Below are positions 37,701 through 50,700 of a stretch of DNA of 64,000 nucleotides, in pieces. Origin of the DNA: Diphasiastrum complanatum (taxonomy: Eukaryota; Streptophyta; Lycopodiopsida; Lycopodiales; Lycopodiaceae). Under the pieces are notes generated by a model. The model was not told where the DNA came from. It saw only the letters and a program-made list of their open reading frames with translations, and ran no database searches. Position numbers and translations under genes: made by a program. The stretch lies in contig CM055106.1 of the NCBI GenBank assembly GCA_029204225.1, forward strand, positions 267,981-331,980, read 5' to 3'. The stretch's first letter is position 1. Each line of letters starts with the position of its first letter.

Positions 37701-40700
37701 TTATTGACATATAGAGCGTGAGATGATGAAGTCGAAGAGGTATCTTGACTTCTTCGATTATCTTCCTGCAACAACATAGTGATAACTCTAGTGAGAGTTA
37801 AATATGAGTGTGTCGATATGATCATCACCTAGTTTTTATATGTAGAAGGCAAGCTTGATAGCAATGTCATAATTGCGTCTTGATCGTCGATGGTTGATCC
37901 GACGACTGCCATCTGCTGCAAGAGATTCTTAAATTGGTTAACGTGATTTTGAAGTGAATCACTATTTGACATCTTGAGTGTGAAGAATTTTCTTCTGATA
38001 TGCAACTTGGAGTTCACGTCCCTCACATCATATAGTGAGCTTAGGATGTCCCATATTTCTTTTGAAATTTGAGCTTTAGATACGTGGCCACTCTGAGTGT
38101 TTGATATATTGAGTATGATAAGCGCAAAAGCTTTACCATCCTTCGATTTCCATTTTGAGTCGGCTGTATCATCTTCAAGCTTCAGTTCAATACCTGTGAC
38201 AACATCCCACAACTCGTTGGCGATTAGCAAGGTCTTCATCTTAAATTTCCACAAATAATAATTGGATCCATTAAGCTTCTCTGCAATGAGACCAGCTTTG
38301 TTTTGAGAATTCATCTGGCAGTTAGTCTGTCGATAAATCGATGACTTCAAAATGATACCGTGTGACGCTACCATTGGATATCAATTATCGGATACTGAAT
38401 TGAAGAATAGCCATGGCTCTGATACTATGAAGAGTATAGAGCTCTGATACCATGAAAAGTATCTAATGATATCGCTCTGATACCATGTTGGAAGAAGGAA
38501 GGGAAGAGGAAGAGTCGATAAGTCGAAGTCTATGGACGACCAATCGAGCGCAGCGGAATGATCCTTCTTCCTTATGCATGACTACACCTACTATAAATCA
38601 AACAAAGCTATTATGACAATCTTCACGTTTGATCTTTTAGCAACTAACTTTGAAATCATTAGTACTGAAGTGATTTCGTTGCCAAACAATTACAGAGTGA
38701 AGTGATGTGTAGAATATTGCAGTATTCAATAGATCAGACGAAACAATAAGAGATTTATCAGTTACTGAAAACTACAGAGAAGCATACATTCTGACATGAT
38801 ACTGATCGCAATAAGAAGATGGATTGATTTAGTAAGTAGCATGTACAAAGTCAGATGATGAGAGCACTCCATTATATGCAAGTGTATGAAATTGGATTCA
38901 TCTACTCAAAGTAGATCATCTAAGAATAATCATAACATACTCAATAGGTTAACCATATCAATGGCTGTGCTTTTACATGTATGTATACTTGTCAGTCTTC
39001 TCATCAATGTGCCTTTGACTTAGATCTAATGTATGCCTAAGTCTAAGTCTAAGTTCCAACCTAACACCCATCACACTAGTTATGTGTGACATTTGAACCA
39101 GAAGTCTCTCCCTTACATTGGAGGTAACTTGAACGGTTAGTAGGCTAGGTAGATGTGATTGTCTTAAGTGAAATACATGCAAGGCATGACTCTTGCAATT
39201 TATGTAATCTATTGTACATTAAGTGGATGAGCTGTCAATCAGTAACTAATGGTTGGTATGTTGGCTTTGAAACAAAAAATCATCAATATTGCTCGCCCAA
39301 AGAGAGGAGACATTACAATAATCTCGCTATTGCACATTGAAAGTGGTGGTTAGTTTACTTGGGCCATTCACTCTTATTCATACAATATGTGTCACTAAGA
39401 TTGATGATGTAGCTCAATCATTTGTTCAGGATTTTGCTCAAATTGCACAAAATTGTCAGGCCATGGTATTCATGCAACCCTGATCCCACCACCATATTAT
39501 ATAGCTTTGGTTTATTAGCTTTATCTATATAGTAAACTTTTTTTGCTAACTAAATTATTGAAACTAAATACGCTAGTTGTCATGACTCACACTGAAATGT
39601 TGTTTGGCTTAGGTGAATTTTTAAGCATCTTCAGGGCACTTGTAGTTGCGTGATATTCTATCTATGTAGAAGACAATGCTCTAGTAGGCTGCTTCTTAGA
39701 ACTCCATTTGATAGCACTAGTTTCAAGGTTAAAAGTAAACCCTATTTTGATCTATCGTTAGCATCTCCAACCCAATTAGCATCTACATACCCTTGTAACT
39801 TCATATTATAATAATTTGTACCAATGCCAAAAGTGATTGTACCATGACCATGAATGTGTTGAAATATTCTTCAGTTGCTTTCTATTGTACCATCTTAGGT
39901 TTTGACATGTATTGACTTACCATATTGACAACATAAGTATGTCAAGTCGAATAATGGTCAAGTAAATAAGACTTTAAATAAAGTAGGTATACAAAGTCTC
40001 ATCTACATCTTCATCATCCTCCACTTTTGTTAGCTTCAAACTTGAATCATATGGTGTTTCAATTGGTTTGCAGTTAGACATGTTGAATTTTGACAAAATT
40101 TCATGAGCATACTTAGACCGATAAATGGCTATACCATGTATAGATCTTCAAACCTTAATCCCTCAAAAGACTTGTAGTGCTCCAAGTCCTGCATGTCAGA
40201 CTTTGAAGAAAGATCTTATTTAACACTCAAATGCTCCAAAAATTTGTCAATTCTTGTATACCATATCATGGGTGCCTGCTTTAAGCCATATAAGCTTTCA
40301 TTAAGTTGCAAACCACGTTCTCTCTTTCCATTGACCTCTAGAACCCTTTGGCTGCTCCATATATACTTCCTCTTCAAGATAACCACTCAAGAATACACTC
40401 TTGACATCCATTGCTGAATGTCTCAACCAAATTATGCCGCCAAAGCCATAATTGTACTCATAATATTCATCTTTGCAAAATGTGCAAAATTTATTTACAT
40501 TCAATGCCCAATTGTTGAGCATAACCTTTTGCAACAAGGGCTATCATACCATCAAATTTGAGCGTTGTCCTATATACCCATTTATATCCAATAGGCTTTT
40601 TCCTAAAAGGGAACTCCATGAGCATTGAGATCCCATGTCTGATTCTTCATTATTGAATCAATCTCCTCATACACACCCTATCTCCACGAATCTTCTTTTG

Positions 40701-42332
40701 AAGCTTTTTCAAAAGCATGGGGGTCCTTTGTCTCAACTATATTTGCCATGCAAGTGCAATGCACTTCACTTGTTTCCTCTGAATTACGTATCCTAGATGA
40801 TGTCCTAGCTCCCTACTCACTTAACTTAGCCTCAACAATAATTTGATCATTCTTATTGTATGAAATTACCATCTAGATAATCTGTGTGATGTAGGTGTAG
40901 AAGTCTATTTTGTAGGAGATGTTGGTGGCGAATATATATCCCAAACGAGTCTATCAACCTCACAAAGCTCTTAATTTATTGCAATTGGTGATTTCGACTT
41001 GTCATGAGTGACTTATGTTGCCTTTTGATGCAGCAGGTCAATGCAACAAAAAGACTCGACTTTTTCTGTTCCTGGATGCCTTGGGTTTCATCCCCAAGCC
41101 CCTACATCGTATGTGCGAAGTTTTAATTGTCTGGTACTTGTTGATTATTAGTCAATTTTGAATTATTCTTCATACCGAACTATTCTTGAAACTTTCATCT
41201 TGCATTCCACCCGGCTGACGATTTTTGTAATACAAACTGGGATGAGATATTGGCAGTCATTTTTAGTCTCTCATGTATAATTTTTGTGGCTATTGTTGGC
41301 AGGGTGTGCCATTCCCGTACTGAAAAGTCCTTACACTATCACAATTCCTCCAAAGAAAGATGAAGGTGTGCTTCAAAACCTAACTTACATTGTAAAAGAT
41401 GAGGCTCTCAAGGCTGATTCAAATTTGGTTCCATTATTTGGGGGCTATCAAACCTTGCAACAAAGAGAAGAAAGTTTCCGTATCAAACGACATATGAAGG
41501 TAAGAGTTGTTCAAGTATTGAATTATGATTTGTTACTACGTTTATTAGTAGCAAGGTACCAACTTCCTTGTTCTTGGCTCAAAATTTTGTCATACTCTTG
41601 GGGATATCGAATATCTTTTGAAATAATCATAAATTTCCATCTATACATTCATATATTGTTAAATCATCTTCAACCATAATCAGGAAACAAAAACAAATTT
41701 GATTGGGAATGTATACATGCATATGTATTTGTGATCATGACAGCTTAGAGCGAAGTCCAAGCTGTTTTTAATTTAGAACAAGTGATTTCAGAGAAAGTTT
41801 AGGATGCTGTTTAATTTTCTAGTTACAATTTGGTGAGCTAATCCATCTTTTTTGATTCCCCAAACGAAAATCAGGAACATAGCATGGTTGGATTTGCACA
41901 AGTTACAGATAGTTGGATTGTGCAGACCTAAGTGCTGCCAAACGTTACTTTCAGAATCAAGAGTTGGGCCTACATGACTAACAACACTGTTTTACGTCTT
42001 TTCATTGGGAACGTTTTTGCCCAATGGGAAAATACCGAATCGCGATTCGGACCACGATTCTGAATCGCAGTGCACTACGATTCTCAAAACGCGTTTCTGG
42101 TTTCTGGTAGAAACGCTCAGAAATTTGTGTTTTCTTTTTTTGATTTTTTTGTGGGCAATATGGGTATTAGATGAAAGCTCTAATTAAGAGCATTATTATT
42201 GTGTAGTTTGCCGAATGTTTCGGGTACAAGATGGTCCAGTTTAGGTGCATTAACTCCCAGCTTTACGCTTTAGCTCCTTTAATTATGAAAAATCAATAAA
42301 AAATTAGAATGTCCCAATGTGTTCACAATAGG

Positions 42333-42408
<76 letters not shown>

Positions 42409-45400
42409 ATCACAACAAATTGAACAAAAACCACAAGGAACCATGCTGAACCATATTGCATCGTATTGAACTTTACTGAAACATTTTTCAACCATAGTCG
42501 TTGACTATTCATGGGTTCGCCGTCTCTCCTTTACTCCATTTCATCCTTTTCTGTACACCGCACCACTCTCTCTGATCACTCGTATCTCTCCCTCTCTATC
42601 GGTCATCTCCCTATCACACATATTTTCTCTTCGACCCCTATAGTTAAAGCCACCTACCGCTACACTCCACATAACATAACACTGTACAGAGAAGCCCTCT
42701 TTGATCTCCTTACCTATTTTCCACATGAGCATACTTTAGAGGAGCAGTCCCTCTTTCTTGTCCAAACCATCCACACTGCAGCTTCCATTGCCTTTCCATC
42801 CCCACGGCCCAAGCACCAGAGACGTAATAGACCCCATAATCCTTGGTATGACCAGGCTGAGTCCACCAAGCAAGAGTCAGGGTTCACCTGCAACCAAAAA
42901 CAATACCTTGTTGTCAGGCAGGTATTTTGCAATTCATTGCATATTTTGAAAGCAATTCAATTCGTCAAAGCATAGCAAGAAACAAGGGGTAATAATGTGA
43001 CTCACCACGAGCATCTGCCCCTCTTCGCGTGTGCCCCTCAGCATACGGCCGTTGGTGTTCACAAAAACCAACTGCCTACACTGCTCGATGGATAGCCTAT
43101 TCCTCTTCTGTGTGTGATACAAGGCCCAGGTGCTCCAATTCCGCTCACAAGCAGATGTTGAATAGTCCTGTGCAAGGACTCTCTCGGCCAATCGCCGCAG
43201 GGTCACATGTGCTGCGCCCGTGGATGCTCCACCACGTAACGGGCCTCAGCTGATCCTCCCTCAGCCGACACTGCTCTCCATCAAAAGGAAACTGGAAGCG
43301 CTCAAATGTGATCAGCTTGCGTGCAATGTTCCTGAGCATTGGACCTGTTGGCAGAAGAAACATGGCACGTGTACATACGCGCTCCGTGTACTCCACCCAT
43401 TCCTAGTGCAGCTCCCGATCGTCCAAATCTCGAGCCACAAGGGGTGCAACATGTGGGCTACGGCGTGGATGGGTCGGTGGAAGTAGTCCCATCTGGCCTC
43501 CCATATCTGCAAGTTTACCTGCAGCAGACAAATTTCAATAATCAGTGCACTGTAGCATAAAAGAAATGCAACAAACTTGAGTGGGAAACAACAAACTAGA
43601 CACTGAAGAGTCATACCTGTCCTCGTCCAAGGCCGACGTCCGAATCGCCTTGCCGATGCGGTCCATGAACTCGTAAATGAGACCGAGAGTGCACCCCTCA
43701 TGGTCTACCAGGCGTAGAACAAAGAAAATGGGTCGAAGGACCCCAACAATCTCCTCAGCATGTGTCTAGAACTCATCACCAAACATAGTGGACTGGAAAA
43801 ACGTCACATGTGCGATGCCTCTAAAGTCCCCGAAGGTCTCGTTGGAAACCATCCGCCGCAATGCATCCTTCACAACTATCAATCGCTCTAGCACCAAGAA
43901 GTAAAATGCAAAGCGTGTGGGTGCCGGCTTCTTTAGGTCCAGTGACGAGAAGGTGCGGAATAGGGCCAACACACGTCTCTTCCTGGTGACGAAAGTGACC
44001 AGGCGCATGGTCGTAGAAGTGATCTGCAACACAAACATCCAGTAAAAATTTTAGACAGTAGTTGAGATGTGTTTAGCAGCATGGAGCAAGCGTCAAGGAA
44101 GATAGCATAGAAAATGGAAAAAATTATACCTCTCTGATCCATGGAAGTGCACACAGGTTATGGATGAGCAAGTCTATGCAATGTGCAGCACAGGGTGTCC
44201 ACACAATGCTGGGGTGCTCCCTCGTCATAATCTCTCCCATCTGCTCGCAGTTCGCAGCGTTGTCCGTGACAACTTGAACCACGTGCTCCACCCCAATGTT
44301 AGCAATAACATCTCTAACAGCCTCCCATATGAAGTCAGCTATGATGGCTCCACCACCTCGAGTGGCAACCACACCACGTAGGAATACTGTGCCAAGCGGG
44401 CAAGAAACCAAGACATTGATGACGGATCGCCGACGAATGTCGGTCCATCCATCACTCAAATCGTGCATCCATACCTGCCACAAAACACCCATTAGCCACA
44501 TGCGAAAATTGCGCCACCAGCAAAATGAAACACATGCAAAGAGTTTATGGAAACAAAGTACTTACGTCTGACAAGCTGATCGAATAGAACTTAGCTCGCG
44601 TGATGGTCTCCTCCTCCTGTCGAAGCATCCTGCCTCACAGTGTCTCTCGCCTGGGAGGATGCTGCAATCTGCGTGCAGAACTCCCTGAACACCCAAGTGT
44701 CAGCAACAACAAAAGGAATGCCACACTCGTAAAAGAACTAGCCAGCAAGTCGAGTGCACCGGGCATGCTGCTCTCTTTGCCACCCGCATCGATCAAGGGT
44801 CTGCTGTCTGGGCCTAACCCCTTTCTGCTGTACATATGGCGCTCATGGTCTAGCATGCCCAATGGATGGCTGATCTGTGGGTGTGTCTGATCGTCCTGGA
44901 GGGATGTCACTCTCTCTGGCAGGACCCGTCGAAGCATGTGGTGCATCTGCTGTCGAAGAAGAGGAGGGATGAGAAGGACCCGTTGCCACTGATCCAACAT
45001 GCTCATGTGATGCTCGTGACTCTGAACCAGGCCCTGCTACTGCGGATGGAACTGGAGTGGCCTTGCCTGGACCATGCACTACACCTAAACCCTACCTAGA
45101 ACGTGTTGTACAAGGCCATGCACCTGTACCATGCCCTGCCCGTGATGTACTAGGCCCTGCACCCGTAGTAGGCCTTGCCTGCCTGCTTGCCTGTGAGCCT
45201 TGCGTGTGAGCCTGTAGCTGCTCCTGCTACCTGTCCTTGTCTAGAACCCTGTGATGGTCTCACTGCCTGGGTGGATTTACCATCGGGCCCGTACATGTCC
45301 ATCAACCTTTGCACCTCCTCATCAGAATCCTGGGGCAATCAGATATGCCTTCTGACCCGCAGTAAGTGAGCCCTAACCCTAGTGAGTGATCCTGTGAAGA

Positions 45401-46424
45401 GCCCACCACAATGCAAGCATCTCCAGACTCCTGTGCCATGGTGTGTAGCCACATCCCCCTCTGTAAGATCAACCTCGGCCAAGAGGCCTCGGCTTCGCAC
45501 TGACATCATGTCAACACGAGATCAAACCTGCAAACAAAATAAGCAAGCAAACGTTCAGTAGAAGAAAATACACTGCATTGAACAACATTACCAGGCTAAA
45601 ATAGAGTTCAAAACATCAGAACATACATCACAATGATTCCAATTCATACTATCAGAGCAAGTGCCAAAACACACATGGGATTAGGGCGTTGGATCGAATT
45701 ATTTCAGTACGAGCGATAACAGGCGAATGCCGTTAGCGTGGGAGTCCGTGCAAGCGTAAAGGAGTAGTGTAGGCCTAAACCACGCCGCAAGCAGATGCTT
45801 GCACGAACCCTAAAAAACATGGAATTAGGGCATGGATGTTGAAATTTGTGATACGCACGGAGACGGGCAAAACGGAGGTCACGGGAGTCTCTGCAGGCAT
45901 GTGGACATGCATTCTAGGCTCAGACATCACCTCAATCAGATGCCTACAAGTCATTTTGTGAAAATGGCAAAAATACACGTGCATTTGGAGTGTGGCGTTC
46001 AAATCTTGCTATACTCGCCGTAACGGCTGAAACTGACGCCGTAGGAATTACCGTGGGCATGATGAAAGGTGGTCTAGAGCCAAACTTCGCTTGATTTGGT
46101 TGCCTACAGCTCAATGTCAAGTTTCAACACTTGCAAAAAATCATGCCTACACTTACCAAAAATCCGAAATCGATGGTTTCGCTCCCCACGAAGCTCAGAT
46201 CCCTCTACGTGTACACCACCTCCGTATTGTTGAGCAGATGCCTGTCGAGTATTCACACGCGAAGATCCGACTCCAATAGCCCACTATAAAATAATTTGCC
46301 TCCTCCACGGCCGGTGCGTTTCTGGCCGCGAGGAGGGGGCAAAAAAGTATATGTTTTTTTTTTTTTTTTTGGCATGTTTTTGCTTGAGAAACGCGGTTTC
46401 AGAAACGCGTTTCTCTGCAACTAT

Positions 46425-46469
<45 letters not shown>

Positions 46470-46664
46470 TAGGTCTCGCGGTACCGGGTACCGCGGATCC
46501 TGGTACCGCGGTACCATATTGGTCTCGTGGTACCAATTTTTTTTTTTAAACGAAAATAACATGTAATTTTTTTTATTATGGTGCTGCCCTAGTATCGCGG
46601 ATCTGAGGGCGGCACCATAATGGCGGTAACACCAATATGGTACCGGCGGTACCAAGGGATTCTA

Positions 46665-46714
<50 letters not shown>

Positions 46715-47374
46715 AAGGAAGCGGATGGCGGACGCGGACATCCGATTTTTTTCTTTTTTAAAAAAAAAAATTTAAAAACATAGACGCGTACGACCCCGCG
46801 TCCAGGGGTCGGACGCGTCCGGGTCCGGACGCGAACGTGGACGCGGGCAAAACGGCCCGGACCCTCATGTCTGATATATATATATATATCTAAGGAAGCG
46901 GATGGCGGACGCGGACGCCGACGCTAGGGGTGTGTCCGCGTCCGGACGCGTTCGATTTTTTTTTTTAAATTTTTTTTAAAAAAAAAATTAAAAAAAAAAA
47001 TTGCGTCCGGACCCCCGGACGCATCTGTTTGTTTTTCCTATTAAAAACAAAAAAATAGACCCGTCCGACCCTGCATCCAGGGGTCGGACGCGTCCGGGTC
47101 CGGACGCCGGACGCGGGCAAAACGGCCCGGACCCTCATGTCTGATATATATATATATATTTTCAGGGATGAGGGTCCGGGCCGGATTGGCCCGAGTCCGC
47201 GTCCGGACCCGGACGCGTTCCCCCGGATGCGTCCGGATGCGGACGCGGACGCGCGTCCGCGTCCGCGTCCGCCTCCGCCATCCGCTTCCTTAGATATATA
47301 TATATATATATATAGCGGGCCCTGCGGACAGTCCGCAGAACCCGAGAGCAGGCAGAGGGCGGAAGAGGGCGGAA

Positions 47375-47452
<78 letters not shown>

Positions 47453-47705
47453 GTTTGTGTGTGTGTGTGTGTGTGTGTGAGAAAATTGTGTGTGAAAAAA
47501 TTGTGTGTTGATTTGTGTGCATTCAGTTGTGTGTGTGTGGTGATCTGTGTGTGAGAGAGAGAGAGGAAGAGACAGAGAGTGTGAGGAACGTAGAGAGAGA
47601 GGATTTGTGTGTGTGAGTTTAGGATTTAGGTTCAAGGGTGCTTGGGTTTGGGGTTTAGGGTTTAGGGCGGGAGAGAGCTTGGATTTTCGTGCTTTTGTGT
47701 GTGCG

Positions 47706-47754
<49 letters not shown>

Positions 47755-50700
47755 TGCTCGTCCCATTTGGGATGAGGTGGAGGTCATGCCCGACAAAAAG
47801 TGGCGTTGCCCTTTTTGTCGAAAGCAGTTCACAGGGAACGCCTCTCGGGTTCGAGCACATTTGGGGGGGTTGCGAGTCCGACCCACGGGGGGACGCTACG
47901 GGATCGGCATTTGTATGGTCATCCCCGCTGCGGAGAGGGCTCGCATTATGGAGACATATTCTGAGACAGCTGCTGAGCCCGGCGAGCCGTCCACAGATGC
48001 CGCGGACTCTATTTCTACTGGTGCACCCACTGCCACCAACCCTGCCACTGGTACACCCAGTGCCACCGCCCCCACCGTCGCATCTGCACCCGCCACAGCC
48101 GCCGCATCCGCACCCGCCCCCGCCCCCGCCCCCGGCTCAGGCTCCGCCAGTACTCCCCATGGATCCACGGCCTCCACTGCTGCACCTACGCCTCTGCCAT
48201 CACCGTCAGATCTGCACGGCCCGTCCACATCCTGTGCTTCCGCACCTGCACCTATGCCACCACCTCCACATCCGCATCGTCTATCCGCATCCTCCCAGCC
48301 ATCCACATCCCGAGGCACCAGACATATGTCCATGCTGGGATCTTTCAGAGAGGGGCAGCACAGAGAGGCCACCAGGACCATAGCATAGATGTTCTATGAC
48401 CTGAACCTCCCCTTTATCATGGCATCATCCTGCATCTTTCGAGAGGCTGTCTCGAAAGTTGTAGTCTGCGGGCCCGACTACACACCACGCATAGCCGACG
48501 CACTATGAGGCCCTTTGCTCCAGGACCGGGTTGCATCAGTCAGAGAGAGACTAGCCGCACTGCACGAGGCTTGGGATAGATACGACTGTTCCATCATGGC
48601 TGATGGGTGGACTGATCGTCACAGACGTCCACTCATCAACGTGATTGTTTCTAGTTGTTACGGTTCCATGTTCTTGCGCAGCATCGACGCCTCCGAGGCA
48701 GGGAGAGTGCATTCGGCTGAGTACATTTACGGCATCATTCGCGCGGCGATAGAGGAGGTCGGGCCACAGCGCGTTGTCCTGGTATAATATTCTTTCATTA
48801 GTTGCTTGCTCATTTGCTGCTTGATGTTGATACAATAGTTCTGCGTAGTTTTCGATTGATTGCAATGTGTTTCTCGAGCTGTGAACTGATCGTGTGAATG
48901 TATCGCAAAAGGTTGTGACGGACAATGCGTCCAACTGCCGCGGTATGGGGGAGCTTCTTATGGCAGACTACCCCTCCATTGTCTGGACTCCATGCGCCGC
49001 ACACTCACTGGACCTCCTCCTGCATTCCATCGGGCGCCTGCCTTGGGTCAGTGACATTCTCACGAGGGCACTTGCGGTCGTGGACTTCGTCACACGCAAG
49101 CGCCGCATGACGGCACTTTTCCGCACATTCAGCAGGTAACTTGCCACTTACTTTTTGGCTCGTTCAAGATGCTCTTTTTTTTTTGCTCGTTTCATGTGCC
49201 TCTCATTCCGTTTGTCAATGCAGGCTCGACTTGAAGAAGCCCGCTCGCACCCGCTTCGCCTACCAGTTCATCATGCTTGGCTACACAAGCTCAAGGGTGA
49301 ATTGCGGCACATGGCCACTTCGGCAGAGTTCACCGCCATGGACCTGTCCACGACCCCGGAGGGCTTGGCCTTCCACGAGATCCTCTTCACGGAGCCTTTC
49401 TGGGTGGATATGCTGCAGCTCATGGACGTCATGCGCCCCATCTACTCTGTTCTGAGACTCATTGATCGCGAGGGGTGCACGATGGGCCTCATTTACGAGT
49501 TCATGGACCGCGTAGGCAAGTCTCTCCAGCGTTCTGAGCTGGACCCTGCCAGGTATAACTTTTTTCGTCTCACCATCCTTACTTCCATTTCGCACTCTGT
49601 TCCGTCTTGCTGCCGCAACACGATGGTATGTAACTGTTGCCTCCACGTGGTTTGGTCCACAGGTTGGAGCCTATCAGGCGCTCGTGGCAGCGGCGATGGG
49701 ATAAGTTTCACCAGCCCATTCACAGTGTGGCCCACATACTGCATCCGCTGTTTCAGAGCGAGAGGCAGTACAACGATGCAGAGCTGCGTGCGGATTGGTT
49801 CGCATACATCCGCCTCCTCAACAGTGATACTAGGTTCCGCAGCATGCTCGAGGTGCAGAGGCTTGGTTACAGGTAAACTCTTGATCTATCGTACGCTGTC
49901 GTTCGTTCAATTTCCCTGCGCGGGCTCAAGTGTACTCAAGCATATCGTTGCTCAACTGCAGGCACTCTCTGGGGCTGTTCGGCGAGGACCTTGCACGTGT
50001 TCGAGAGAACAGGCTCTTGCCTGTATCATGGTGGGAGAGCGACGGCGCCGAACAGCCAGACCTGAGGACGCTCGCGCTCCGAGTCCTTTCACAGGTACGT
50101 TGTCTTGTGTCATTCATCCAACCAGTTTTCGCATTTTCTCTACAAGGTCGGTACTCACTCGAGTTGTTGCCAATTAATGCAGGACTGTTCTACTTGCGTG
50201 TGCGAGCGGAACTGGTCAGCGTTCAGCCTTGTTCACACGAACAGGCGGAACCGTATGACGACGGAGCGGTGCAATGACCTGGTGTACTGCAACACCAACA
50301 CCAGAGTGGTTCGACGCATCGCAGAGAGCATGAGGGCAGGAGGCGCACACGCCCTACTGCTGCAGGTATATTTCGTTGCTCTGTCGTTTTGCTTTCGTAT
50401 TGGTTTGAGACATTCAGTTTAATGCCCTCACGGTTGCTTCGGCTATTCTCACGAATGATTGACTTGTGTAGGTCAATCCCGATGAGTGCCTGGTTGCAGC
50501 GGCAGATCACGAGCCAGAGGTTGATCCGGACGATGCTGTTCGGGGTGCTCTGAGGGGTGATCTCGAGGATGATGCCGATGCCAATGAGACCACCACCCTC
50601 CCTGCTGACGTTCCATTGCCCTCCTCTGATGATGAGCCCACATATGATTCAGACGAGACGGTCGACCTAGCAGGGGATGGTCCACGTGCCCCACCCAGTA

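Larger units (their letters stand above)
36273..38721 (-). mobile_element. Ty1/copia, 2.4 kb, lacking protease, RT and RNase H
   Basis: Paired direct repeats (36273-36507 and 38486-38721) enclose gag, a pre-integrase/integrase region and the linker that normally leads to RT, all on the minus strand. A primer binding site at 38474-38485 marks the right repeat as the 5' LTR. Gag is closely related to that at 16290-17116. Flanking bases CTTTA and GTATT do not match, so either the insertion is old or the 3' LTR is cut short. Confidence 0.88.
31706..41302 (+). other. intron 1 (9597 bp)
   Basis: Donor GTACTG, acceptor TTGTTGGCAG. It contains three separate copia remnants on both strands plus unassigned sequence. 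Phase 1 on both sides supports direct joining with no missing exon. Confidence 0.8.

Noticed and set aside
36268-38726. Target duplication around the 2.4-kb copia
   Set aside because: CTTTA and GTATT do not match, and the 3' LTR may be truncated.
47162-47860. Long frames of 120-230 codons over the microsatellite and foldback cluster
   Set aside because: They are made of Ser-Leu or Arg-Glu repeats from GA/CT runs and GC-rich repeat units, on both strands at once; no protein signal.
47896-48381. 161-codon minus-strand frame opposite the hAT linker
   Set aside because: It is the antisense of the Pro/Ala-rich linker of the plus-strand hAT, whose composition keeps other frames open.
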